64,000 nt of DNA, from positions 4,402,001 through 4,466,000 of the forward strand of contig NZ_CP033966.1 of assembly GCF_003854895.1 (NCBI RefSeq). Direction: 5' to 3'. Below are positions 44,767-52,255 of the stretch, one piece after another (the first letter of the stretch is position 1; each line of letters begins with the position of its first letter). The notes beneath the pieces are model-generated. The model did no database searches. It saw only the letters and a list, made by a program, of their open reading frames with translations, and was not told the origin of the DNA. The position numbers and the translations under genes are program-made. Source of the stretch: Pigmentiphaga sp. H8 (lineage in GTDB: Bacteria; Pseudomonadota; Gammaproteobacteria; Burkholderiales; Burkholderiaceae_B).

Positions 44767-44919
44767 ATGCTTCGATTCTTGCTCAAGACGACCGGGCCGC
44801 TGCTGGCGGCCTTCTGCGTGGCCTGCACGCCCGCGCCTCGATCCCCCTCCGGCTCCGCGCAAAGCGGCAACGGCATCAGCGTGTACGGCACGATCGACGC
44901 CGGCGTGGTCGTCCGCTAG
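44767..44919 (+). CDS. 50-residue putative lipoprotein with porin-like C-terminus
   Basis: A 50-residue product starting 17 bp after the GGDEF-EAL gene. A hydrophobic segment ends in FCVACTPAP, a loose lipobox with Cys at residue 20; then a Ser-rich linker and the ending GISVYGTIDAGVVVR. The last block resembles the first beta strand of the betaproteobacterial porin family (SxVTLYGxIDAGV), but nothing of a porin follows. It could be a real tiny envelope lipoprotein or the remnant of a porin gene. GGACAGGAAA precedes the ATG as a possible ribosome site. Confidence 0.6.
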   Translation: MLRFLLKTTGPLLAAFCVACTPAPRSPSGSAQSGNGISVYGTIDAGVVVR

Positions 44920-44928
44920 GACCGCGTC

Positions 44929-45846
44929 CTACCCGATGTGGTGCGCGGCACGGTGCAGGTGGGTGATCAGGTGCCGCATCAGCGGCGACGGCAGCGAATC
45001 GCTGCGCAGCATGGCGCCCACCGTCAGGTCGTAGCCTTTCTCTTCCACGTCGATCACCGACATGAACTGGGACGCCAGCGGCTGCATGGCGATCTGGCGC
45101 GGCATCAGGCCCACATAGTCGCCCGCCGCCAGCAGGGACAGCAGCGCCAGGGTCGAGTTGGCCACCGCGGCCACCGCCGGCGGCTCCAGGCCGTGTTGCT
45201 CGAACAGAGGCCGGGCGTAGCCCGATTCTCCGTCGGCGCCGGTGAACACCCAGCGCGCCCCCTGCAGATCGGCCAGCGTGCGCGCCTTCAGCCACGGGCT
45301 GCCCCGGCGCGCGGTGGGTACCATGGTCGTACGGATCAGGGGTTCGATGTGGAACTCGCCCGCCGACAAATCCTCCGGTATGCCGCCCAGGGTCACATCC
45401 ACTTCCTGGGACCGCAGCTTCTGCAATTGCGCGACGTAGAGTTCCTCGCTCACGCGCAGCCGGATGCCGGGGAACTCCTGGCTGAAGGTCCGCAGGGCCT
45501 CGGGCACCAGCAGCATCACGGCCACCGGCACCGCGCCCAGGTGCAGCTCGCCCACCATGGAGCCCGACATCTGCCGGATCTCGTCCACCGCCAGGTTCAG
45601 CTCGCGCCGGGCCTTGACCGTGCGCTCGTACAGGATGCGGCCCTGGCCCGTGGGCATGACGCCGCGCGAGGTCCGCTGCAACAGCGTCACGCCCAGCTCG
45701 AGTTCCAGTTCCCTGACCATCTTGGTCAGCGCCGGCTGCGACGTGCCCACCCGCCGCGCCGCGCCGCGCAGGCTGCCTTCCTCCACCGCCGCAACCAGCG
45801 CGTTCAGGGTCGTGAGTTTCACCGGGCTTCTCCAGTACCGATCCAT
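44929..45846 (-). CDS. LysR-family regulator
   Basis: A 305-residue LysR regulator with the winged helix TTLNALVAAVEEGSLRGAAR, then VGTSQPALTKMVRELE, and LLQRTSRGVMPTGQG closing the domain. The effector domain is complete (GELHLGAVPVAVMLLVPEAL ... GDYVGLMPRQIA). It lies 49 bp downstream of prpR on the same strand, so it may be cotranscribed with the sigma-54 activator; its own target is unclear. The ATG at 45846 is used; the sequence upstream of it is not LysR-like. Confidence 0.9.
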   Translation of the reverse strand: MDRYWRSPVKLTTLNALVAAVEEGSLRGAARRVGTSQPALTKMVRELELELGVTLLQRTSRGVMPTGQGRILYERTVKARRELNLAVDEIRQMSGSMVGELHLGAVPVAVMLLVPEALRTFSQEFPGIRLRVSEELYVAQLQKLRSQEVDVTLGGIPEDLSAGEFHIEPLIRTTMVPTARRGSPWLKARTLADLQGARWVFTGADGESGYARPLFEQHGLEPPAVAAVANSTLALLSLLAAGDYVGLMPRQIAMQPLASQFMSVIDVEEKGYDLTVGAMLRSDSLPSPLMRHLITHLHRAAHHIG

Positions 45847-45895
45847 GGCCCGCCGTTGCGGCCGGCGGGTTTGCCTGTATTTTGCACCGCCGCGC

Positions 45896-47830
45896 CTAGG
45901 CTTGCGCCGCCTTGATCTTGCGCCACAGCGTGGTACGGCTGATGCCCAGCCGCCGCGCGGCTTCCTGGTGATTGCCCGCGCACTCGGCCAGCACGGCGCG
46001 GGCATGCTCGGCCTCCTGGCTGGCGCGCACCGCCGACAGGCTGCGCGCCGCGGGCGCCTGGCGCCGGGCCGGCGCATCGGCCAGCATGGCCCGCACCTCG
46101 CGGCGCGACAGCGGCCGCCCCTCGGTCAGGCAGGCCATGGTCAGGCGTTCCGACACGTTCTCCAGTTCCCGGACGTTGCCCCGCCACGCACCTTCCTTCA
46201 GCACCGGCAGCGCCGCCTCCAGCATGGGCGCCACGGCCTCCCGCAACCCCGCCCGCCCCAGCGCCGCCGGCAGCAGCAGCCGCGCCAGCGCCTCGATGTC
46301 CTCGGGCCGGTCGCGCAGCGGCGGCACCATCACCTGCAGGATGTTCAGGCGGTAGTACAGGTCCTCGCGGAAGGCGCCGGCCCTGACCATCGCGAGCAGA
46401 TCGCGATGGGTGGCGGCGACGATGCGCACGTCGACCGGAATGGTGTCGACGCTGCCCACGCGCGTGATCTCCTTCTCCTGCAAGGCACGCAGCAGCCGCG
46501 TCTGCAACGGCAGCGGCATCTCGCCGATCTCGTCCAGGAACAGCGTGCCTTCGTTGGCGGACTCGAACAGGCCCGGCTTGCCCTGCCGGCGCGCGCCGGT
46601 GAAGGCGCCCTCGTCGTAGCCGAACAGCTCGCTTTCCAGCAGGGTCTCGGTGAAGGCGCCACAGTTGATGGCGATGAAGGGATGCCGGCGTCGCCGGCTG
46701 GCATTGTGCAGGCCCTGGGCCAGCAGCTCCTTGCCGGTGCCGCTTTCGCCGTGGATCAGCACGGCCGCGTCGCTGTGCTCGGCGAAGACCCGGCACTGCG
46801 CGATCACCTGGCGCATGGCGGCGGACTCGGCCACCACATCGTCCAGCCGGTACCGGGCCACGCGCGAGCGCCGGTGCGTATGCGCCCGCAGCTTGCTGAC
46901 GGCGCGCTCCAGTTCGCTGGATCCGTGCAGCGTGAAGATGGCGCCGGTCTGCATGCCCTCGTCCAGCAGCGGCACGCGGTCGACCACGACGGACTTGCCG
47001 CCCATCTCCTGCACGGTCCCGATCTCGCTCGCCCCGCGTGTCATGACCTGCCCCGGCTCCAGGTCGGGCAGCACCTGGCGCAGCGGTTGGCCCAGGGCGT
47101 CACGCACGCGGCGCCCGGTCAGCTTGTCCACCGACGGATTGGCGGCGACGATGCGGCCGGCCATGTCCACCGCGATGACGCCGTCGTTCAAGTGGTAGAG
47201 CACCGAGTCGAGTTGCGTGCGGCGCGATTTCTCGGCCTTCTGGGCGGCGGCGATCTCGATGGCGTCGTCGAAGGCGGCACGCACCGAATCCAGCGAATAG
47301 ACCAGGATGCCCGTCAGGCCGGCCTCGTCGGCCAGGTTGGCGATCAAGCCCGGACCGACCACCACCTCGACGCCGGCCGCCGCCAGCTCCTGGATGCAAT
47401 GCCGGGCATCCTCGGCGGTCTGGTAGGCGCGGATCTGCATGGGCAAAGAAAACAGCGTCGCGAAGCGGTTCAACGCCGGCGGCACGCGGCGGTGCATGAC
47501 CATGGCGATGCGGTCGGAGAACTGCCGCGCCTTGCAGATCGCGGCCATCAGGTCGAAGCCGCCCACCTTGACGAAGGCCACGGGGATGCTGACGTTCTGG
47601 CGCAGATAGGCGCCATGGGCGCCCGCCGCGACGATGACGTCGCAGGCCCGCTTTTCGCTGCGCCGGGCGATCTCGGCGATCGCGTCGTCGAAGCCCTTGT
47701 CGATGATCTCGATGGCGGCCCGGTCCGCCAGTTCGGGGCTGACGGTGCGGAAGACTTCGGTCAGCCGGTGCGCGCTGATGGCCCAGATCAGGGGCCGGCG
47801 GTCATCGGATGCGGCGATGCTCATGTTCAC
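45896..47830 (-). CDS. PrpR-type sigma-54-dependent activator
   Basis: A 644-residue bacterial enhancer-binding protein. PrpR_N sensory domain at about 15-195 (AISAHRLTEVF ... DVIVAAGAHGAYLR), a PAS domain about 205-310, an AAA+ domain about 340-575 with Walker A GESGTGKE, the sigma-54 contact loop GAFTGA and Walker B LFLDEIG, and a Fis-type HTH at the C-terminus (HQEAARRLGISRTTLWRKI). All motifs for sigma-54 activation are intact. PrpR normally responds to 2-methylcitrate for propionate use, but no prpBCD is here. It is divergent from a prpF gene preceded by a -24/-12 promoter. Confidence 0.93.
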   Translation of the reverse strand: MNMSIAASDDRRPLIWAISAHRLTEVFRTVSPELADRAAIEIIDKGFDDAIAEIARRSEKRACDVIVAAGAHGAYLRQNVSIPVAFVKVGGFDLMAAICKARQFSDRIAMVMHRRVPPALNRFATLFSLPMQIRAYQTAEDARHCIQELAAAGVEVVVGPGLIANLADEAGLTGILVYSLDSVRAAFDDAIEIAAAQKAEKSRRTQLDSVLYHLNDGVIAVDMAGRIVAANPSVDKLTGRRVRDALGQPLRQVLPDLEPGQVMTRGASEIGTVQEMGGKSVVVDRVPLLDEGMQTGAIFTLHGSSELERAVSKLRAHTHRRSRVARYRLDDVVAESAAMRQVIAQCRVFAEHSDAAVLIHGESGTGKELLAQGLHNASRRRRHPFIAINCGAFTETLLESELFGYDEGAFTGARRQGKPGLFESANEGTLFLDEIGEMPLPLQTRLLRALQEKEITRVGSVDTIPVDVRIVAATHRDLLAMVRAGAFREDLYYRLNILQVMVPPLRDRPEDIEALARLLLPAALGRAGLREAVAPMLEAALPVLKEGAWRGNVRELENVSERLTMACLTEGRPLSRREVRAMLADAPARRQAPAARSLSAVRASQEAEHARAVLAECAGNHQEAARRLGISRTTLWRKIKAAQA

Positions 47831-47856
47831 TCCTTTTCAATATTGAAACATGAACA
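47824..47856. promoter_or_regulatory. Enhancer-like nested palindrome, prpR/prpF intergenic region
   Basis: TTTCAATATTGAAA (47835-47848) is a perfect 14-bp palindrome enclosed by TGTTCA (47824-47829) and TGAACA (47851-47856). It includes TATTGAAACA (47841-47850), found again at 49141-49150 before the second sigma-54 promoter. It starts inside the first codons of prpR and lies 68 bp or more upstream of the -24 element, a normal place for an activator site. Confidence 0.7.
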
Positions 47857-47923
47857 CGAGATCCGGTGAAACACACCACGTCCGTTGCCGCGCCGTGCCG
47901 GGCTCCCGCACCATGGAGCCGGC

Positions 47924-47939
47924 TGGCATGGGCCTTGCA
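47924..47939 (+). promoter_or_regulatory. Sigma-54 promoter upstream of prpF copy 1
   Basis: TGGCAT-GGGCC-TTGCA matches the -24/-12 consensus TGGCAC-N5-TTGCW with one mismatch and the exact GG-N10-GC spacing. It ends 29 bp before the ATG at 47969. Confidence 0.85.
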
Positions 47940-47968
47940 ACAGGCGGCCATCCCATTCGGAGACTTCG

Positions 47969-49114
47969 ATGCCCCAATCAGCCTATCCAGCCGTCTACAT
48001 GCGCGGCGGCACCAGCCGCGCCCTGATCTTTCACGACCGCGACCTGCCCGCCGGCCGCGACGCCCGCGACCATGTCTTCCTGGCCACGCTGGGCAGCCCG
48101 GATCCCGGCAAGCGGCAACTGGACGGCCTGGGCGGAGGCATCTCGTCGCTGTCCAAGATCGCCGTGGTGGGCGCGCCTTCGCGCGACGATGCCGACGTGG
48201 ACTACACCTTCGGCCAGGTCGCGATCGACGCGCCGCTGGTCCAGTACCGGGGCAACTGCGGCAACATCTCGGCGGCCATCGGCCCCTATGCCGTGGACGA
48301 AGGCCTGGTGCGGGCATCGGGCGACCGCGCCTCGGTCCGCATCCACAACACCAACACCGGCAAGATCATCGTGGCCGATTTCGCCCTTAGCGGCGGCCGC
48401 GCCGCGGTCGCCGGCGATTTCGTGCTGCCCGGCGTGGCGGGCACCGGCTCGCCCATCCGGCTGTCCTTCCTGGACCCGGGCGGCGCCACGACCGGCAAGC
48501 TGTTCCCCACCGGCGCCGCGCGCGACACCGTGACGATCCCCGGCGTGGGCACGATCGAGGTCTCGTGCATCGACGTCTCCAATCCGACGGTCTTCGCGCG
48601 CGCCGCCGACTTCGGCCTGGCCGGCACCGAATCGGCGGCGCAGATCGACGCGCGGCCGGACCTGGTCCGGCAATGCGAGGAACTGCGCGTGGCCGCCGCC
48701 GTCCTGATGGGGCTCGCCACCGAGGACGAGGCGCGCACGCGCCTGCGCAACCTGCCGCTGGTCTGCCTGCTGTCGCCGCCCGCCGACGTGGTGCTGCCCT
48801 CGGGCGCCCCGCTGCAGGCCCGGGACGTGGACATCACCGCCCGCATGTTCTCGGCCGGCCAGCCGCACCGGGCAACGCCGCTGACGGGCGCGATGTGCCT
48901 GGCGGCCTGCGTCCGCCTGCCCGGCACCCTGGGCGCCGAACTGGGCCGCGTGCCCGCGGACGGCCGCGACATCGTCATCGGCCACGCCTCGGGTTCGCTG
49001 CCGGTAGGCGCCGCCGTCAGCGGCGGACCACGACCGCATGTCGCAAGCACCACCGTCACGCGTACCGCGCGCCGGCTGATGCGGGGCGAGGTCTACGCGC
49101 CCACCGGGCGATGA
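47969..49114 (+). CDS. PrpF-family cis-trans isomerase, copy 1
   Basis: A 381-residue PrpF-fold protein (diaminopimelate-epimerase-like). The opening YMRGGTSRALIF, the Lys63 region (SSLSKIAVV) and Cys97 in YRGNCGNIS match the catalytic Lys/Cys pair described for 2-methylaconitate isomerase. Likely substrates are 2-methylaconitate, aconitate or a related unsaturated tricarboxylate. A short GGAG precedes the ATG. It is expressed from a sigma-54 promoter 29 bp upstream and followed by a second promoter for the Bug-prpF2 pair. Confidence 0.9.
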   Translation: MPQSAYPAVYMRGGTSRALIFHDRDLPAGRDARDHVFLATLGSPDPGKRQLDGLGGGISSLSKIAVVGAPSRDDADVDYTFGQVAIDAPLVQYRGNCGNISAAIGPYAVDEGLVRASGDRASVRIHNTNTGKIIVADFALSGGRAAVAGDFVLPGVAGTGSPIRLSFLDPGGATTGKLFPTGAARDTVTIPGVGTIEVSCIDVSNPTVFARAADFGLAGTESAAQIDARPDLVRQCEELRVAAAVLMGLATEDEARTRLRNLPLVCLLSPPADVVLPSGAPLQARDVDITARMFSAGQPHRATPLTGAMCLAACVRLPGTLGAELGRVPADGRDIVIGHASGSLPVGAAVSGGPRPHVASTTVTRTARRLMRGEVYAPTGR

Positions 49115-49118
49115 TGCC

Positions 49119-49150
49119 GTTTCGGCGAAACACGTTACATTATTGAAACA
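49119..49150. promoter_or_regulatory. Enhancer-like repeat upstream of Bug-prpF2
   Basis: GTTTCG-G-CGAAAC (49119-49131) is a perfect 6-bp-arm palindrome, and TATTGAAACA (49141-49150) is identical to part of the palindrome at 47835-47850. Together they suggest that the same activator, PrpR, binds before both sigma-54 promoters; the -24 element is 100 bp downstream. Confidence 0.65.
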
Positions 49151-49249
49151 CCACCTATTCCGAAGCGCTCCACCATGAACCGCGGCCGCGCTTCGAAATT
49201 TCATACGAATCAAAGGCTTGTCGCTGGATACCCCGCTGGCCGCGGCCCA

Positions 49250-49265
49250 TGGCACGCGCCTTGCT
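49250..49265 (+). promoter_or_regulatory. Sigma-54 promoter upstream of Bug-prpF2
   Basis: TGGCAC-GCGCC-TTGCT is a full match to the -24/-12 consensus. It ends 47 bp before the Bug ATG at 49313. The remaining 49115-49312 holds no gene. Confidence 0.88.
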
Positions 49266-49312
49266 CGGCAGTTCAACCATTCCAGACACAAGAACCGTCC
49301 CCGGAGACCTAC

Positions 49313-50323
49313 ATGACGTACCCCCTCACGCCTCGCGCCGGTTCGGCGTTCAAGGCCTTGCGCCGCACCCTGCTGTCCGCGATGCTGGGCACGCTGGCCG
49401 CGACCTCGTGGCAGGCCGCGCAGGCAGCCGACTATCCGACCAAGCCCATCAAGCTGATCGTGCCCTTCGCCCCCGGCGGCGGCAACGACGCCATCGCCCG
49501 CACTCTGGGCCGGCGCCTGGGCGACTCGCTGGGCCAGCCGGTGGTGATCGAGAACCGCGCCGGTGCCGGCGGCAAGCTGGGCGTGGAAGCCGGCGTGAAG
49601 GCCGATCCCGACGGCTACACGCTCACGCTGATCTCCAACAGCTATTCCGTCAATCCCAGCCTCTATCCCATCAAGTTCGACCCGATCAAGGACATCACGC
49701 CCATCGGCATGATCGCGCGCGGCCCGCTCCTGATCTCGGTGCCGACCACGCTGCCGGTCAACAGTCTGGCCGACCTGATCCAGCTCGCCAAGACCAAGAA
49801 GGGCGGCCTGACCTACGCCTCGTCCGGCCAGGGCGGCATCTCCCACCTGGCCACGGAACTGTTCCAGCGCACCGCCGGCATCGAGATGACCCACGTGCCC
49901 TACCGCGGCACGGCCCCGGCCCTGACGGACACCGTGGCGGGCCAGACCGACCTCTTCTTCAGCACCGCGGGCGCCGCCTTTCCCTACATGAAAAGCGGCC
50001 GGCTGAAGGTCGTGGCCGAGACGCTGCCCAAGCGCATCCAGGCCGAGCCGTCCATCCCCACGGTGGCCGAGGCCGGCGTGCCGGGCTACGAGGTGATCGT
50101 CTGGTACGGGCTGATCGCCCCCAAGGGCCTGCCCGCCGACATCCAGCAGCGGCTGAACAAGGAAATGAACACCGCGCTGGCGCTACCTGAAACCGTGGAG
50201 CAACTGAAGGCCAACGGCGAAGAACCCGCCATCGGCAAGCCCGAGCAGTTGATGGCGCAGATCCAGAAGGAGTTGACGCTCTGGAAGCGCGTCGTGACCG
50301 ACGCCAAGATCCAGGTGGAATGA
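49313..50323 (+). CDS. Bug/TctC-family periplasmic solute receptor (PrpR module)
   Basis: A 336-residue receptor with an extended signal peptide (about 38 residues, ending AQA-A). Motifs: YPTKPIKLIVPFAPGGGNDAIAR, VVIENRAGAGGKLG, PDGYTLTL, SSGQGGISHLATELF and MTHVPYRGTAPALTD. GGAG lies upstream of the ATG at 49313. Its stop overlaps the start of the second prpF-like gene, so binding protein and isomerase are coupled. With sigma-54/PrpR control, a tricarboxylate such as an aconitate derivative is the likely ligand (inference). Confidence 0.94.
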   Translation: MTYPLTPRAGSAFKALRRTLLSAMLGTLAATSWQAAQAADYPTKPIKLIVPFAPGGGNDAIARTLGRRLGDSLGQPVVIENRAGAGGKLGVEAGVKADPDGYTLTLISNSYSVNPSLYPIKFDPIKDITPIGMIARGPLLISVPTTLPVNSLADLIQLAKTKKGGLTYASSGQGGISHLATELFQRTAGIEMTHVPYRGTAPALTDTVAGQTDLFFSTAGAAFPYMKSGRLKVVAETLPKRIQAEPSIPTVAEAGVPGYEVIVWYGLIAPKGLPADIQQRLNKEMNTALALPETVEQLKANGEEPAIGKPEQLMAQIQKELTLWKRVVTDAKIQVE

Positions 50324-51417
50324 CCATGCAGACGAAGATACCGTGCGTCATGATGCGAGGCGGGACCTCGCGCGGGCCTTTCTTTCTGGCCTCGGACCTT
50401 CCGTCCGATCCGGCGCGACGCGACGAGGTGCTGCTGGCCGCCATGGGATCGCCCCATTCCTACCAGGTGGACGGCATCGGCGGCGCCACGCCCTTCACCA
50501 GCAAGGTCGCCATCATCAGCCCCTCGCAGCGCCCCGGCATAGACGTCGACTACCTGTTCGCCCAGGTCCTGGTGAACGAACGCCTGGTCGACACGCGCCC
50601 GAACTGCGGCAACATCCTGGGCGCGGTCGGCCCCTACGCCATCGACGCCGGACTGGTGCCGGCGCAGGGCGACGAGACGACCGTGCGCATCTTCAACGTC
50701 AACACGCAGGCGGAAGTCCACGCCATCGTGCAGACGCCGGGCGGCTCGGTGACCTACTCGGGCGATGCGGCGATCGACGGTGTGCCCGGCACCGCCGCGC
50801 CCGTCAAGCTGAACTTCCGCAGCGCCATCGGCTCCATCACCGGCAAGCTGCTGCCCACCGGCCGGCCGCTGGATGTGATCGACGGCATCGAAGTCAGCTG
50901 CGTGGACGTCGCCATGCCCATGGTGCTGTTCTCGGCGGCGCAACTGGGCAAGACCGGCCATGAAAGCGCCGAGGACCTCGATGCCGACACCGCGCTGATC
51001 GCCAGGATGGAGGCCATCCGGCGCAAGGCGGGCGAATTGATGGGGCTGGGCGACGTCAGCGCGTCGGTCGTGCCCAAGATCGGGCTGCTGGCCGAACCGC
51101 AGAACGGCGGCACGATCTCGTCGCGCTACTTCGTGCCCTATTCCTGCCACCGCGCGCACGCCGTCACCGGCGCGCTGTGCGTGGCTTCCGCCTGCGCAGT
51201 GCCGGGCACCATCGCATCCCGGCTGTCGGGCCTGGACAGCACGCCGCCGCAGGGCGTGGTGCGCATCGAGCATCCGTCCGGCACGATCTCCATCGACCTC
51301 GACGTGGACCTGGTCAGCGCCACGCCCGCCATCCGGCGCGCCGCGGTGATCCGCACCGCCCGCCGGCTGTTCGAAGGCAGCGTGCTGATTCCGTCCGAGG
51401 TCTGGCAGGACGCCTGA
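50320..51417 (+). CDS. PrpF-family isomerase, copy 2 (4-oxalomesaconate tautomerase-like)
   Basis: A 365-residue PrpF-fold protein, more like the GalD 4-oxalomesaconate tautomerase branch: MMRGGTSRGPFFLASDLPSD, then VDGIGGATPFTSKVAII with Lys62 and TRPNCGNIL with Cys96. The tautomerase interconverts keto and enol forms of 4-oxalomesaconate in gallate breakdown; other unsaturated tricarboxylates are possible. The ATG at 50320 overlaps the Bug stop; a second ATG two codons later is possible. The operon ends at the strong hairpin 51435-51484. Confidence 0.9.
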   Translation: MTMQTKIPCVMMRGGTSRGPFFLASDLPSDPARRDEVLLAAMGSPHSYQVDGIGGATPFTSKVAIISPSQRPGIDVDYLFAQVLVNERLVDTRPNCGNILGAVGPYAIDAGLVPAQGDETTVRIFNVNTQAEVHAIVQTPGGSVTYSGDAAIDGVPGTAAPVKLNFRSAIGSITGKLLPTGRPLDVIDGIEVSCVDVAMPMVLFSAAQLGKTGHESAEDLDADTALIARMEAIRRKAGELMGLGDVSASVVPKIGLLAEPQNGGTISSRYFVPYSCHRAHAVTGALCVASACAVPGTIASRLSGLDSTPPQGVVRIEHPSGTISIDLDVDLVSATPAIRRAAVIRTARRLFEGSVLIPSEVWQDA

Positions 51418-51434
51418 CACCGGGGTCCGGACGT

Positions 51435-51484
51435 ACGGCCGCGCCGGCGGAATCCCCACGGGACCCGCCGGCGCGGCCGTTTTT
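51435..51484 (+). terminator. Strong Rho-independent terminator
   Basis: A 16-bp perfect stem, ACGGCCGCGCCGGCGG (51435-51450) with its complement at 51465-51480, encloses a 14-base loop and is followed by TTTTT. It ends the Bug-prpF2 operon 17 bp after its stop codon. Confidence 0.93.
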
Positions 51485-51592
51485 CATTTCGTGGTGGTAC
51501 AGTCCTCATATCCGCAACATCGCGTTACCGTCCCTTGCCAGGCACGGGACACGGCCGACGGAAAGTTCCCGGCCCGCCAGTTCCGTTTCACC

Positions 51593-52255
51593 ATGACCGA
51601 CCTCCCTCTTTCCGCACCGGTCCTCGTCGTCGAAGACGAGCCCTCGATGCGCCAACGGATCCTGAGTCTGCTGACCGGGCTCGGCTACCCCCCAGGCGCG
51701 CTGGTCTCATGCGCCACGCTGGCCGAGGCCCGCTTCCACTTCGACGGCAACGCCCGCTTCGCGCTCGCCCTGATCGATCTCGGCCTGCCGGACGGCAGTG
51801 GCCTGGAGTTGATCGAAACGCTGCACAGGCGCGATGCCCGGACCGCCATCCTGGTGATCTCGGCCTGCACCACCGAGGACATGATCCTCGCGGCACTGAA
51901 ACTGGGCGCCACCGGCTACGTCCTGAAGGAACGCGACGACCTGGAAATCACGATGTCCCTGCGCAGCGTGCTGCGCGGCGGCGCGCCCATCGACCCGTTC
52001 GTCGCCCGGCGCCTGCTGGCGCTGCTACCCCCGCCCGCCTCGCCCGTCCCGGCACCGGCCGAGGCGCCGCTGAGCAAACGCGAGCGGGAAATCCTCGAAC
52101 TGGTCGCCCAGGGCCACACCAATCGCGAGATCGCCGAGCAGCTGTTCGTCTCCCCCCACACCGCCGCATGCCACATCAAGAACATCTATCGGAAACTAGC
52201 GGTCACGTCCCGCACGCGCGCGATCCACGAAGCGCGCTCGCTTGGCTTGCTGTAA
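51593..52255 (+). CDS. NarL/LuxR-type response regulator
   Basis: A 220-residue response regulator. The receiver has the acidic pair Glu14-Asp15, phospho-acceptor Asp62 in LIDLGLPDGSG and Lys111 in GYVLKERDDL; the C-terminal LuxR HTH (about 158-215) reads LSKREREILELVAQGHTNRE and then AEQLFVSPHTAACHI. The ATG at 51593 keeps the family start. Its 3' end overlaps the open frame of the sensor kinase gene downstream, so the two form a two-component pair. Confidence 0.93.
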   Translation: MTDLPLSAPVLVVEDEPSMRQRILSLLTGLGYPPGALVSCATLAEARFHFDGNARFALALIDLGLPDGSGLELIETLHRRDARTAILVISACTTEDMILAALKLGATGYVLKERDDLEITMSLRSVLRGGAPIDPFVARRLLALLPPPASPVPAPAEAPLSKREREILELVAQGHTNREIAEQLFVSPHTAACHIKNIYRKLAVTSRTRAIHEARSLGLL

